From CAZFHP01 sp964519365 (GTDB lineage Bacteria > Babelota > Babeliae > Babelales > RVW-14): a stretch of 14,695 nt of DNA. The stretch covers positions 1 to 14,695 of the forward strand of contig CAZFHP010000034.1 in the NCBI GenBank assembly GCA_964519365.1, in the 5' to 3' direction. The translations under genes and the position numbers were made by a program. This document shows, in pieces, positions 1 to 6,584 of the stretch; within the stretch, counting starts at the first letter, position 1; the number at the start of each line of letters is the position of its first letter. Below the pieces are notes generated by a model. The model was not told the DNA's origin. It was given only the letters and a program-made list of their open reading frames with translations, and made no database searches.

Positions 1-58
1 TGCCAAGGCTGAAAGCCGCAGCCATGGGGCATTAGCGAAACTTCGTACACCCTTGGCA
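1..58. repeat. Palindromic repeat, left-end copy
   Basis: The element begins TGCCAAGG (1-8) and ends CCTTGGCA (51-58), an exact 8-bp inverted repeat, with a small inner hairpin (GGCT-GAAA-GCC). Positions 4-55 match the reverse complement of 14644-14695 at 49 of 52 bases. A shorter related segment lies at about 9757-9795. This is a dispersed palindromic repeat of unknown mechanism. No coding role is visible. Confidence 0.8.
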
Positions 59-62
59 CGGC

Positions 63-118
63 AGGGCGAACGGATTTAGAAGTGTTTCGTGCCCTTCGAC
101 TTTGCTCAGGGCGAACGG
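63..118. repeat. Short dispersed palindrome with AGGGCGAACGG core
   Basis: AGGGCGAACGG occurs at 63-73 and again at 108-118. In the second case it closes an inverted repeat with CCCTTCGA starting at 92. The same core recurs at 7274-7327. The rest of the stretch up to the stop codon at 172 shows no gene or clear terminator. Confidence 0.6.
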
Positions 119-171
119 AAGATGAGCAAGAAGAATGGATCTTGTGCAGGGGTAAATTCTGGATGGAAGCT

Positions 172-1416
172 TTATTCCCACAAAGAAGCGATTGGAAGTG
201 CTGTTAACTTATCGCCAAAAGGTAACGCTGTTGTCCCAGTATAAAGCACGATACCGTGAAGAAATTTTTCCCCCACAGAATCTTTGAATTGTTTAATGTT
301 TTTAAAGTCGTCAGTGATTATTGTTTGGCTACTTTTTATTTCGATTGCAACAATATCACCCCCTGGACCTTCTAGAATAATATCGATTTCAGAGCGTTTA
401 TAATCTCGATAGTGAAACATGTTTATCATGCTATCGTTCCAGGAGATTTGTTTAAGTAATTCAAGGACGACAAAGTTTTCTACAACGCTTCCTGTTAATG
501 TTTGATCTTTACGTAATCTGTCTATATCGATGTTGAGTAAAAATAACTGCAAAGCTGTATCGTTAAGATAGATTTTAGGCGATTTGACAAGGCGTTTGCC
601 AATGTTTTTATTCCAGGCTGGTAGCATGTTAACAAGAAACAATGTTTTTAACAGACCGATATAGCGATGAAGGGTGACCGATGATAATTTTAAAGAACGC
701 GCGAGTTCTTCTGTGTTAAGTAAAGCTCCAACGCGTGCGGCAAGCAGCATCATGAGATTTGGGATGTGTGTAATATTCTCTATTTTGGATAGGTCCATGA
801 TATCTTTTTGTAACACGAGTGAGACATAATCGTTGAACCACTCAAGCTGGTGTTGTTCTGAGGTTATTTGTAAGAGAGGTGGGTAGCCGCCAGTAATTGC
901 GCGAGATAGGATATTTTCTTTTGAGCATACAAATGTCTTGCCAGTTGAGAGTGTGTTTTTGGTAAATACTTTTTGCAAGAATGTTTCTTGTTTGTTTTCA
1001 CGTTCGCCTTGAGAAAAAGGCCAAAGTGTTATCAAACGCATGCGGCCAGCTAACGAATCACCTAATTGTGGAAGCAGTAATGGGTCAGCTGACCCTGTTA
1101 AAAAATAACGACCAGGGTTTCTATTTTGGTCAACGTCACTTTTTATGGGAAGAAACAGCTCTGGAACACGTTGGATTTCATCTAAAATAACAGGCTTTTG
1201 TATGCGATCAATAAAGCCGATGGGATCTTCTTTTGCTGCCATGAGTGTTGGCAGATGGTCAAATGTCATGTAGGTATAATTTTTACTTTGAGCAATTGTT
1301 TTGGCCAGGGTTGTTTTTCCTGTTTGACGTGCTCCGCGTAAAAGAACAATGGGCATGTACTCAAGCGCAGATAAGAGTTTTTTTTCGATGTGGCGTTTTA
1401 ACGGTTGCTTTGGCAT
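172..1416 (-). CDS. AAA-family ATPase with DUF4143 C-terminal region
   Basis: This is a 414-residue protein of the widespread AAA_14/DUF4143 family, usually annotated 'ATPase' or 'ATP-binding protein'; the physiological role of the family is poorly defined. The Walker A motif GARQTGKTT is at residues 28-36, Walker B VILDE at 76-80 and a sensor-like FLTGS at 105-109. A winged-helix-like stretch lies around 234-262. The C-terminal half holds SEID (342-345) and EIK (359-361), spaced like the catalytic residues of a PD-(D/E)XK nuclease-like fold. The ATG at 1416 is chosen over an upstream TTG at 1434 because AAAGG stands 6 nt before it. Length and motif order fit an intact family member. The gene has its own promoter with an operator-like palindrome, so it need not depend on the Fic gene upstream. 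Family assignment is firm; function is not known. Confidence 0.9.
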   Translation of the reverse strand: MPKQPLKRHIEKKLLSALEYMPIVLLRGARQTGKTTLAKTIAQSKNYTYMTFDHLPTLMAAKEDPIGFIDRIQKPVILDEIQRVPELFLPIKSDVDQNRNPGRYFLTGSADPLLLPQLGDSLAGRMRLITLWPFSQGERENKQETFLQKVFTKNTLSTGKTFVCSKENILSRAITGGYPPLLQITSEQHQLEWFNDYVSLVLQKDIMDLSKIENITHIPNLMMLLAARVGALLNTEELARSLKLSSVTLHRYIGLLKTLFLVNMLPAWNKNIGKRLVKSPKIYLNDTALQLFLLNIDIDRLRKDQTLTGSVVENFVVLELLKQISWNDSMINMFHYRDYKRSEIDIILEGPGGDIVAIEIKSSQTIITDDFKNIKQFKDSVGEKFLHGIVLYTGTTALPFGDKLTALPIASLWE

Positions 1417-1446
1417 ATAAGGCCTTTCGAACAAAAAAGATAAAAT

Positions 1447-1463
1447 CTAATATCAGATATTAG
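1447..1463. promoter_or_regulatory. Operator-like palindrome at the ATPase promoter
   Basis: CTAATATC-A-GATATTAG is an 8-bp perfect inverted repeat around one central base. It begins two bases downstream of the -10 box of the ATPase/DUF4143 gene, so it would cover the transcription start. That is the usual place for a repressor site. The binding protein is unknown. Confidence 0.5.
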
Positions 1464-1465
1464 AA

Positions 1466-1495
1466 ATTATACCAAGCAGGTTGGGTTTTTCGCAA
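1466..1495 (-). promoter_or_regulatory. Promoter of the ATPase/DUF4143 gene
   Basis: Read on the minus strand, the -10 box is a perfect TATAAT (1466-1471) preceded by TGG, which makes an extended -10. A TTGCGA -35-like box (1490-1495) lies 18 bp upstream. The predicted start is near 1459, about 43 nt before the ATG. Between this promoter and the Fic stop codon at 1609 nothing else is recognisable. Confidence 0.65.
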
Positions 1496-1608
1496 TAATG
1501 TTAAGAAAAGGGCCGAAAAGAACGTTTTTAAGCTTCTTTTGTGTTACAGAAGTTTTGTGTTGAATTATTGAATTTATTTTAAACAATGGTGTTTAGGGGG
1601 ATGGGTTT

Positions 1609-2358
1609 TTAAACCGATTCTAAATACAAGTCTAAGCTTTTTTCTATTGCTTCAAATATAACCTGATGGTAGGCGTCGGGCTGGTCTTGCGATAAAGCTT
1701 TTTCGATTGAGTTTATATATGCTTCTCTCGTTTCTTTTTCTATGATTGTTAATGGATACCCATCTTGAAGCAATAGTAAGTTCATGAGTAGGCGCGCTGT
1801 GCGGCCGTTGCCGTCAGTAAATGGATGAATGTACACGAATTTTAGATGGGCGTTGGCTGCAATTTGGGCGGGGTGTTCTTCTGTTGTTGTTAACCAGGTG
1901 ATAAATTCTTCGATTAATTCTGGGACTTTAAGATAATTTGGGCGGGGAACGTGTGAACCCATGATTCTGACTGAGCATTGGCGAAATGAGCCGGCATTAG
2001 TATCATCGATATTCTTGAGTATGCACTTGTGAATGGCTAAAATGTCGTCTGTCGTAAGTTCGGTGCGGGCTTTTTCTTTGGACAGTTGTGTTATCAGGTC
2101 GATTGCTTGCGCATGGTTTATTGCTTCTAAATGCTCTGTAACGGTTTTGCCACCAATCGTAAGGTTTTCTTCAACGACTAAAGCGGTGTCTTGGTGTGAG
2201 AGGGTGTTGCCTTCGATTGCGTTTGATGTGTAGGTGAGCGCTATGCGTGTCCAGTTGTATAGGTTTTTCTCAAGATCTTTGTGTAATGGTTTGAGTTTAT
2301 CAAAGCGCTGTTTCTTTTCGGTGATTCTTTTTAAAATATTATTTGCGAGATTATTCAT
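1609..2358 (-). CDS. Fic family protein (probable AMP-transferase), class II
   Basis: This 249-residue protein contains a complete Fic signature, HPFTDGNGR at residues 178-186 followed by TAR, with the catalytic His178, acidic Asp182 and Arg186 all present. Upstream, SNAIEG at 45-50 matches the (S/T)xxxE(G/N) inhibitory-helix motif. Its N-terminal position defines class II Fic proteins, which hold their own activity back. Family members usually transfer AMP from ATP to a hydroxyl side chain of a target protein, although other nucleotidyl or phosphocholine transfers are known. The target cannot be read from sequence. No signal peptide is visible, so a cytoplasmic role or a non-Sec export route is more likely than Sec export. 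The start ATG has a weak AAGGG about 10 nt upstream. The gene is intact and has its own promoter. Confidence 0.93.
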   Translation of the reverse strand: MNNLANNILKRITEKKQRFDKLKPLHKDLEKNLYNWTRIALTYTSNAIEGNTLSHQDTALVVEENLTIGGKTVTEHLEAINHAQAIDLITQLSKEKARTELTTDDILAIHKCILKNIDDTNAGSFRQCSVRIMGSHVPRPNYLKVPELIEEFITWLTTTEEHPAQIAANAHLKFVYIHPFTDGNGRTARLLMNLLLLQDGYPLTIIEKETREAYINSIEKALSQDQPDAYHQVIFEAIEKSLDLYLESV

Positions 2359-2387
2359 GGTTTTATGGCCCTTATGTATGGAAGCAT

Positions 2388-2416
2388 ATTCTATGGCAAC
2401 GAGCGTTTTGTGTTAA
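2388..2416 (-). promoter_or_regulatory. Promoter of the Fic gene
   Basis: On the minus strand TTAACA (2411-2416) and TAGAAT (2388-2393) are separated by exactly 17 bp, each one base off consensus. The promoter lies in the 75-bp gap between the upstream ankyrin gene and fic, about 30 nt before the fic start. This suggests separate initiation for fic even if read-through also occurs. Confidence 0.55.
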
Positions 2417-2433
2417 CGAGTGTTTGCTTAAGT

Positions 2434-4035
2434 CTAAGTTATGTTGAGCATTTTAGCATAAATTTTTGGCATGATTTTTTCAAGCGTGCCTGTAACGTTT
2501 GCCAGATCTTCATGACTAACTTTTACAGAAGAAACTCTTCCCGGTTTAATTTTTGACTTAAGACGTTCTGTTAAACTGCCTTTAGCGTCAATTGGTTTAA
2601 GCGGGAGTTTCCAGTAGCTGCCCAGAACGTGCATGTTTATTTCTTTTTGGTTGTATGTCATGACTAATACTATTCTCATGGTGCCGTTATAGTTTTTTCC
2701 ATGCACGCGTATGGGTTGGGAGGTTGCGCATTCTTCTACAAGAAAGTTATGATGATTATCTTGTGCCCAGTAGCTATATGATTTGTCGCGTATGTGTTCT
2801 AGTTGGGGTCTGTTTTTGGGCGAGAATATTTTGGCGAGTGTTTTTTGTAAATCGTTTTTGTGGACGATAATTATTCCCCAGCCGTTGGCTGCGCTTAGGG
2901 GCTTTATGACGAGTACGTCTGATGGGATATCTTTTATAATTCTTCGGGCAAGGCGCTTGGAGTAGCCCTTGGGATAAATCTTCCAGCGGGGTTTAAAGTC
3001 TTTAAGCTCGTCGTCGTCAAAGAGCTTGCTGGTATTATATTTGTTGTTAACGTGTGGGGTTGCGGCGCTGTCGAGAATAATAAAGTTTGGATGATTGCGC
3101 TTGAATGCGCTTTTGGTGTTTGGGTGTTTTTTGTAATGTCGAAAGACGACGATGCCGTTATGGTCTGTTATCGCATATTTGTTATCGATATTTTTTGCTT
3201 CAGCTTTTTTAAAATACTTGTCGTTAAAGAGTGTGTATAAGTTTGGTACGCATTCCCCGCCGATTTTTTTGAGCTTTGCATGTGCGATATGTTTTTTTTC
3301 GCCTGTTGTTTTTGGTTTTTCACCGACGTACCAGATTGGGAGATTGTAGGGTTCAAGACAATCCCAAAGGCGATCCCATATAACGCCTTTGCCAAAAAGT
3401 TTATCATGCCCTTGGAAGTATGAGCGTGGGCCTTCGCCGAATTCAAGAACTTTGAGTTTGCCGTTGTCGTATTTCATGTCGACGATGAGAAACGAAATGT
3501 CGACGGTGTGCTGGGAGGGAGCTTTTTGAGCGTATGATTTTTTTGCTCGTGTTTCTTGGGCGTATTCGTGTGTATGATTAATCAGTATGTCTTGTATCTC
3601 TGTTTGTTCGCTAAGAAGCGCTAGGTCAAGTGCGCTCATGCCATCTTGAGCTATGATATCTGGTTTGGCGCCACATTCTAACAGAAGCTCTATTATTTTG
3701 AGCTTGTTTATTTTTCGTGATTGAACGGCATGATGTAGGGGCGTCATGCCATGATGATCTTGAGTGTTTGGGTCTGCGCCTTCTTGAAGAAGTGAGATGA
3801 GTTTGTTGATATTGCCTTTTCGTGCAGCTTTACAGAGTGGTTTGTCTAGACGATGATTTTTTGTTGATGGGCGGGTTAAATTTCGTGTGTTTGCTCGTGT
3901 TTGTGTGAGTTTGCTTTTTTGTGTGGGTATATACTTTGCTGCAAGTTCATGAGTTGGCATGCAAAGAGCTGTACAGAGTGTGCCTGCTCGTAGGATATTA
4001 AGTACTATGTTTCGTGTAGAAATAGCTTTCTTCAT
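2434..4035 (-). CDS. Exported ankyrin-repeat protein with ATP-grasp-like C-terminal region
   Basis: This is a 533-residue protein. Residues 10-34 form a hydrophobic, signal-peptide-like start after a basic tip (MKK). Three ankyrin repeats follow at about 64-92, 95-128 and 131-154, with a clear TPLHHA motif. The C-terminal ~360 residues align along their length with the next gene upstream on this strand: shared blocks include LEFGEG (197-202), PHVNNKY (327-333), VIKPL (376-380), SYWA (421-424), FLVEEC (431-436) and TMR (452-454). The run VIKPL..., then a hydrophobic strand ending in EEC, then TMR, resembles the ATP-binding core of ATP-grasp ligases, where the first Lys and the Glu contact ATP. 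This is judged by pattern only. AAGGGG lies 9 nt before the ATG. An exported ATP-grasp enzyme would need host ATP, so action in the host compartment is an inference. Alternatives are a cytoplasmic or membrane-anchored enzyme, or a fold that lost catalysis. Confidence 0.75.
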   Translation of the reverse strand: MKKAISTRNIVLNILRAGTLCTALCMPTHELAAKYIPTQKSKLTQTRANTRNLTRPSTKNHRLDKPLCKAARKGNINKLISLLQEGADPNTQDHHGMTPLHHAVQSRKINKLKIIELLLECGAKPDIIAQDGMSALDLALLSEQTEIQDILINHTHEYAQETRAKKSYAQKAPSQHTVDISFLIVDMKYDNGKLKVLEFGEGPRSYFQGHDKLFGKGVIWDRLWDCLEPYNLPIWYVGEKPKTTGEKKHIAHAKLKKIGGECVPNLYTLFNDKYFKKAEAKNIDNKYAITDHNGIVVFRHYKKHPNTKSAFKRNHPNFIILDSAATPHVNNKYNTSKLFDDDELKDFKPRWKIYPKGYSKRLARRIIKDIPSDVLVIKPLSAANGWGIIIVHKNDLQKTLAKIFSPKNRPQLEHIRDKSYSYWAQDNHHNFLVEECATSQPIRVHGKNYNGTMRIVLVMTYNQKEINMHVLGSYWKLPLKPIDAKGSLTERLKSKIKPGRVSSVKVSHEDLANVTGTLEKIMPKIYAKMLNIT

Positions 4036-4081
4036 AGTCTGGGTCCCCTTTTTAAAGTAAAACGTAAAAACTATTTCTACA
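4015..4081. repeat. Inverted repeat bracketing a start codon
   Basis: TGTAGAAATAG (4015-4025) is the exact reverse complement of CTATTTCTACA (4071-4081). The 45-base loop contains both the Shine-Dalgarno sequence and the ATG of the minus-strand ankyrin/ATP-grasp-like gene. In a transcript starting upstream, an 11-bp stem could form around the initiation region. The outer arm overlaps the proposed -10 box, so the hairpin would form only in read-through mRNA. Confidence 0.5.
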
Positions 4082-4107
4082 TAAAACTATTTTACATGTA
4101 AAGTCAA
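4078..4107 (-). promoter_or_regulatory. Candidate promoter with palindrome TTTACATGTAAA
   Basis: On the minus strand TTGACT (4102-4107) precedes a weak TATGTA (4078-4083) by 18 bp. The spacer carries a perfect 12-bp palindrome, TTTACATGTAAA (4091-4102), positioned where a bound protein would block or assist RNA polymerase. The -35 is good; the -10 is poor. Confidence 0.4.
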
Positions 4108-4116
4108 CAAACCCTG

Positions 4117-5676
4117 TTATTTTTTGAATAACGATGTTAGATGCGTGACTGGTGCCGTTTGCTTGCTGTTGCGCGTTTCTTTGTGTGAGAGCATTTTTAC
4201 GTAAAGCTTGGGTAACAAGTCCTGCAAGATCTTTTTAACGTTTTGTTTGTCGATCTCTGTTATTTTTGCTGACGATTGCTTCCCGGGAACAATTTTTGAT
4301 TTTATCTTTTGAATAAGTGTTCCTCGTTCTTCGCGAGCTTTTTCTGGAAGTTTCCAATAGCCATCTAAGAATGTCACGTGAATTTTGTCATGATTATAGT
4401 GTAGGGCAAAGACCATGCGCATGGTTGCATCGTATGTTTTGTTTTTGACAAACACAGACTTTGATGCTTCGCATTCTTCGATGATAAACTTTGAGTTTTT
4501 ATCGCGTGCCCAGTAGGAAAGAGATGGGTCGCGGGAGTAACGGATTGCTTGTGTCTTTTCGATAATATTCTTGAGATAATTATCAAGTCTTTTTTTCTTG
4601 GTCATGATAATACCGTTGCCTTTAAACGCATTTAATGGCTTAATAACATACGTAGAGCATTTAAAATCGCGAATAATATTTTGTGCTAGGTGCTCGTGAT
4701 ATTTTTTTGGATATACTTTGCATTGGGGTCTGTAGGGCCAGAGCTCTTCGTCTTTGAATAATATGCTTGTTCGATACTTATTGTTAACATGCGGTGCGGC
4801 TGCTGTGTTTAGAAACAGGAAGCCGGGATGTTTGTGCATGAATTTTTTGACGAATGCGCTGTGTGCGGCCCGGTGCCGGATCATGATAATACCCTTGTAC
4901 GTACGTATATCTTTTGGATCATATGTTTTTTTCTTACGGCTTTTGAAGAATGGGGTTTTGCGTAATCGCTTTAGGCTTGACGCGTAGCGTCCGCCCATGG
5001 CTCTAAATTCATGGAAAGATATTTCATCTTGAGCAGTTTTTGTTTTTAGAGTTGGGTCGACGTACCAGATTGGGATGTTAAATTGTTTAAGATACTTCCA
5101 GAAGAGCGACCATATCTTGCCCCGGCCGTGAAGGGCGTCGTAACCTGAGAAACGAGAGCGGGTTCCTTCGCCGAATTCCAGAATTTTAAGCTTGTTTTTA
5201 CTGTACTTGATGTCAGCGATAAGAAACGATATGTCTGCTGGCATGGGCTCGTTTTTGGGTTCGGTTTTTTCTGGTGGGTTTATGGTGTTTATTACGGCCT
5301 GAGGGTTTGATGTGCTTGGGGCGTTTAGCGTGCTTGATGAATTTTTAGATGGTCGGGTTGCGTTAATAGACTGGGCGATTTGCACAAGTGCCTGAATAAC
5401 TTCTTCTTTTTCTTTTTCTTTCAGGTTGTTCTGTATGACTGGGTCTAAGATGCTGGCAAGCGTTGTTGTCAGTGATTGGTCGTGTGTTTCTTGCGTTGGT
5501 GCTAGGTGTGTATGTGCTGTTGTTGAGGTTGTTGTGACTATTGTGTCTTGCTCGAGCCCGGCATAGGCTGCTTTGAGTGAAAGTAATAAAACGCTTGAGA
5601 ATAAAAGCGAGAGTAGAACGAGGTAATGGATGTGCGTAACAGATGTTTTTTTAAAACGAAATTTAATGAACTTCAT
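4117..5676 (-). CDS. Exported protein with ATP-grasp-like C-terminal region, no ankyrin repeats
   Basis: A 519-residue paralog of the adjacent ankyrin-containing protein. Basic residues 1-12 and a hydrophobic run at 18-38 end in AYA-G, a good signal-peptidase I site after residue 39. A Ser/Thr/Pro-rich low-complexity linker (about 45-145) takes the place of the ankyrin repeats. The conserved region starts with DISFLIADIKY (148-158). It continues through LEFGEG (166-171), IWYV (203-206), PHVNNKY (295-301), VIKPL (344-348), GNGII (353-357), FIIEEC (397-402) and TMRMVF (418-423). The VIKP / EEC / MR order is what suggests an ATP-grasp-type nucleotide fold. I do not recognise a named family. Strong Shine-Dalgarno: AAGGGG five nt before the ATG. 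The gene lies 81 bp upstream of its paralog and in the same direction, so the pair probably arose by tandem duplication followed by a swap of N-terminal modules. Confidence 0.75.
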   Translation of the reverse strand: MKFIKFRFKKTSVTHIHYLVLLSLLFSSVLLLSLKAAYAGLEQDTIVTTTSTTAHTHLAPTQETHDQSLTTTLASILDPVIQNNLKEKEKEEVIQALVQIAQSINATRPSKNSSSTLNAPSTSNPQAVINTINPPEKTEPKNEPMPADISFLIADIKYSKNKLKILEFGEGTRSRFSGYDALHGRGKIWSLFWKYLKQFNIPIWYVDPTLKTKTAQDEISFHEFRAMGGRYASSLKRLRKTPFFKSRKKKTYDPKDIRTYKGIIMIRHRAAHSAFVKKFMHKHPGFLFLNTAAAPHVNNKYRTSILFKDEELWPYRPQCKVYPKKYHEHLAQNIIRDFKCSTYVIKPLNAFKGNGIIMTKKKRLDNYLKNIIEKTQAIRYSRDPSLSYWARDKNSKFIIEECEASKSVFVKNKTYDATMRMVFALHYNHDKIHVTFLDGYWKLPEKAREERGTLIQKIKSKIVPGKQSSAKITEIDKQNVKKILQDLLPKLYVKMLSHKETRNSKQTAPVTHLTSLFKK

Positions 5677-5722
5677 GATCCCCCCTTACGGATTATTTTG
5701 GTTTGGTTTGATTATTGTTTTC

Positions 5723-5761
5723 CCTAACGTTAGGATATAGAAATTGGGGGTGTTTTAGCAA
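5723..5761 (-). promoter_or_regulatory. Candidate promoter and palindrome upstream of the exported ATP-grasp-like gene
   Basis: On the minus strand TTGCTA (5756-5761) and TATATC (5734-5739) are 16 bp apart. They are followed directly by the perfect 12-bp palindrome CCTAACGTTAGG (5723-5734), which would sit over the start point. The hexamers are imperfect, and some 12-bp palindromes are expected by chance in a window this long. Confidence 0.35.
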
Positions 5762-6030
5762 TTGTTTATGCGAATTTTAATGGGAGGGTGTTTGTTTTAT
5801 GAGATTTTGTTTTGAGGGTTTTGGTTTTTGATTTTTGCAAAAAGTATTTTTTGCTTTTGATAGCGGGCGATCTTGGGGTAAGTGTAATTATTGTGTCTGA
5901 TAATTTTAGCAAGCACAGCACTGAAGAAGAAGAAGAGGGCGGCGGTTTGTCATTCGGGGCAAACGAATTGAATGTGGTGTATCGAAGAGGGCAAGATGAA
6001 ATTGATGCTTTTTGTATTGTCGAATATCGC

Positions 6031-6062
6031 CCTGGATCCTCGATCGGAGTCGAGGATGACAA
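6031..6062. repeat. Short palindromic repeat with GGATCCTCGA / TCGAGGATGAC arms
   Basis: ATCCTCGA (6036-6043) and TCGAGGAT (6050-6057) form an 8-bp perfect stem with a six-base loop. Its form resembles the GGATCCTCG...CGAGGATGAC intergenic palindromes found dispersed in many bacterial genomes. It occurs once in this window. Confidence 0.55.
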
Positions 6063-6180
6063 ACAGGTCAACTGTGTTAGCAGGAGGGACGTCGTGTTTT
6101 GTTGTACGTTACGTTGTGAAGAATGTTTATGTTTGGCAGCTATGGCTGGAATACATTTTTCTTATCCATCTTATCTTAGT

Positions 6181-6256
6181 TGTCCTGCCCAGCCTCGCTG
6201 TCGCCACGCCTGGGCTCCGAATCAAAGAAGGCGAAGGGGGCTTGGCGTAGGCGGGT
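6181..6256. repeat. REP-like GC-rich repeat
   Basis: A GC-rich block in AT-rich surroundings. GCCCAG (6187-6192) pairs with CTGGGC (6210-6215). The right half, with GGCGAAGGGGGCTTGGCG, resembles the Tcgcc/ggcga-type repeats common between genes. It looks degenerate, and no coding sense is evident. Confidence 0.4.
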
Positions 6257-6280
6257 TTAGACATTGTCGGGGGGCAATTA

Positions 6281-6370
6281 CAGAGAAAAGGGCGCCTGCG
6301 AAGTTTTTATTTGATTTTGAAGTGTTACGCGTTTGTTTTTAATTTTTTTCTGCAGGAGCCCTTTTCTCTG
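6281..6370. repeat. Long-range inverted repeat (19-bp arms)
   Basis: CAGAGAAAAGGGCGCCTGC (6281-6299) is matched by the reverse complement of 6352-6370 with a single mismatch. The 52-base centre is T-rich. It could be a degenerate mobile repeat, or it could form a stem in RNA on either strand. A canonical terminator is unlikely because the loop is too long and the T-tract is inside the loop. Confidence 0.6.
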
Positions 6371-6442
6371 ATGATAGTTCGAGCAGGTGAGATTGGGGTT
6401 ATCAAGAGGAGCGTTTCAGAACGAGATAAAAAAGCTGCTTTC

Positions 6443-6471
6443 TTGACAGGGTTATAAATAGAACGTATATC
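6443..6471 (+). promoter_or_regulatory. Promoter of the CaaX-tailed ankyrin gene
   Basis: A perfect TTGACA (6443-6448) is followed after 17 bp by TATATC (6466-6471). The predicted start near 6478 gives a leader of about 107 nt before the ATG at 6585. This is one of the best promoter matches in the window and fixes the direction of the following gene. Confidence 0.65.
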
Positions 6472-6549
6472 TTCACAAGAGCATGTATTATACGTGTCGT
6501 GTGTTGCGTGCTTTGTGTAATGTGTGTATGTATGGTTTTTAATTTTTGT

Positions 6550-6583
6550 CTGGATATTACCTGGATATTACCCTGGATGTTAC
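6550..6583 (+). repeat. Triplicated 11-bp tandem repeat just before a start codon
   Basis: CTGGATATTAC is present at 6550-6560 and 6561-6571, and as CTGGATGTTAC at 6573-6583, one base before the ATG at 6585. It occupies the place of a normal Shine-Dalgarno sequence, which is otherwise absent. It may act in translation control, or it may be simple slippage. Confidence 0.7.
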
Positions 6584-6584
6584 A

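Larger units (their letters stand above)
5762..6440. other. Gene-poor divergent intergenic region
   Basis: About 680 bases between the leftward and rightward gene sets. Open frames exist on both strands, but they run through palindromic repeats, lack Shine-Dalgarno sequences, have compositionally odd translations (runs of Glu/Gly or Ser) and show no domain. I see no RNA gene. Recognisable content is limited to the repeats listed separately at 6031-6062, 6181-6256 and 6281-6370. Confidence 0.6.

Noticed and set aside
1416..1609. Fic and DUF4143 genes as a toxin-antitoxin pair
   Set aside because: They are 190 bp apart with separate promoters, the Fic protein has its own inhibitory motif, and DUF4143 proteins are not established antitoxins.
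5766..6071. 101-codon open frame on the minus strand
   Set aside because: Low-complexity Ser/Pro/Lys translation overlapping the same repeat; no ribosome site or homology pattern.
5812..6342. 176-codon open frame on the plus strand
   Set aside because: It runs through three palindromic repeats, has no Shine-Dalgarno, and its translation has odd runs (Glu/Gly) and no domain.
6281..6370. Inverted repeat as an intrinsic terminator
   Set aside because: The 52-base loop is too long, no T-tract follows the right arm, and no gene ends just upstream.
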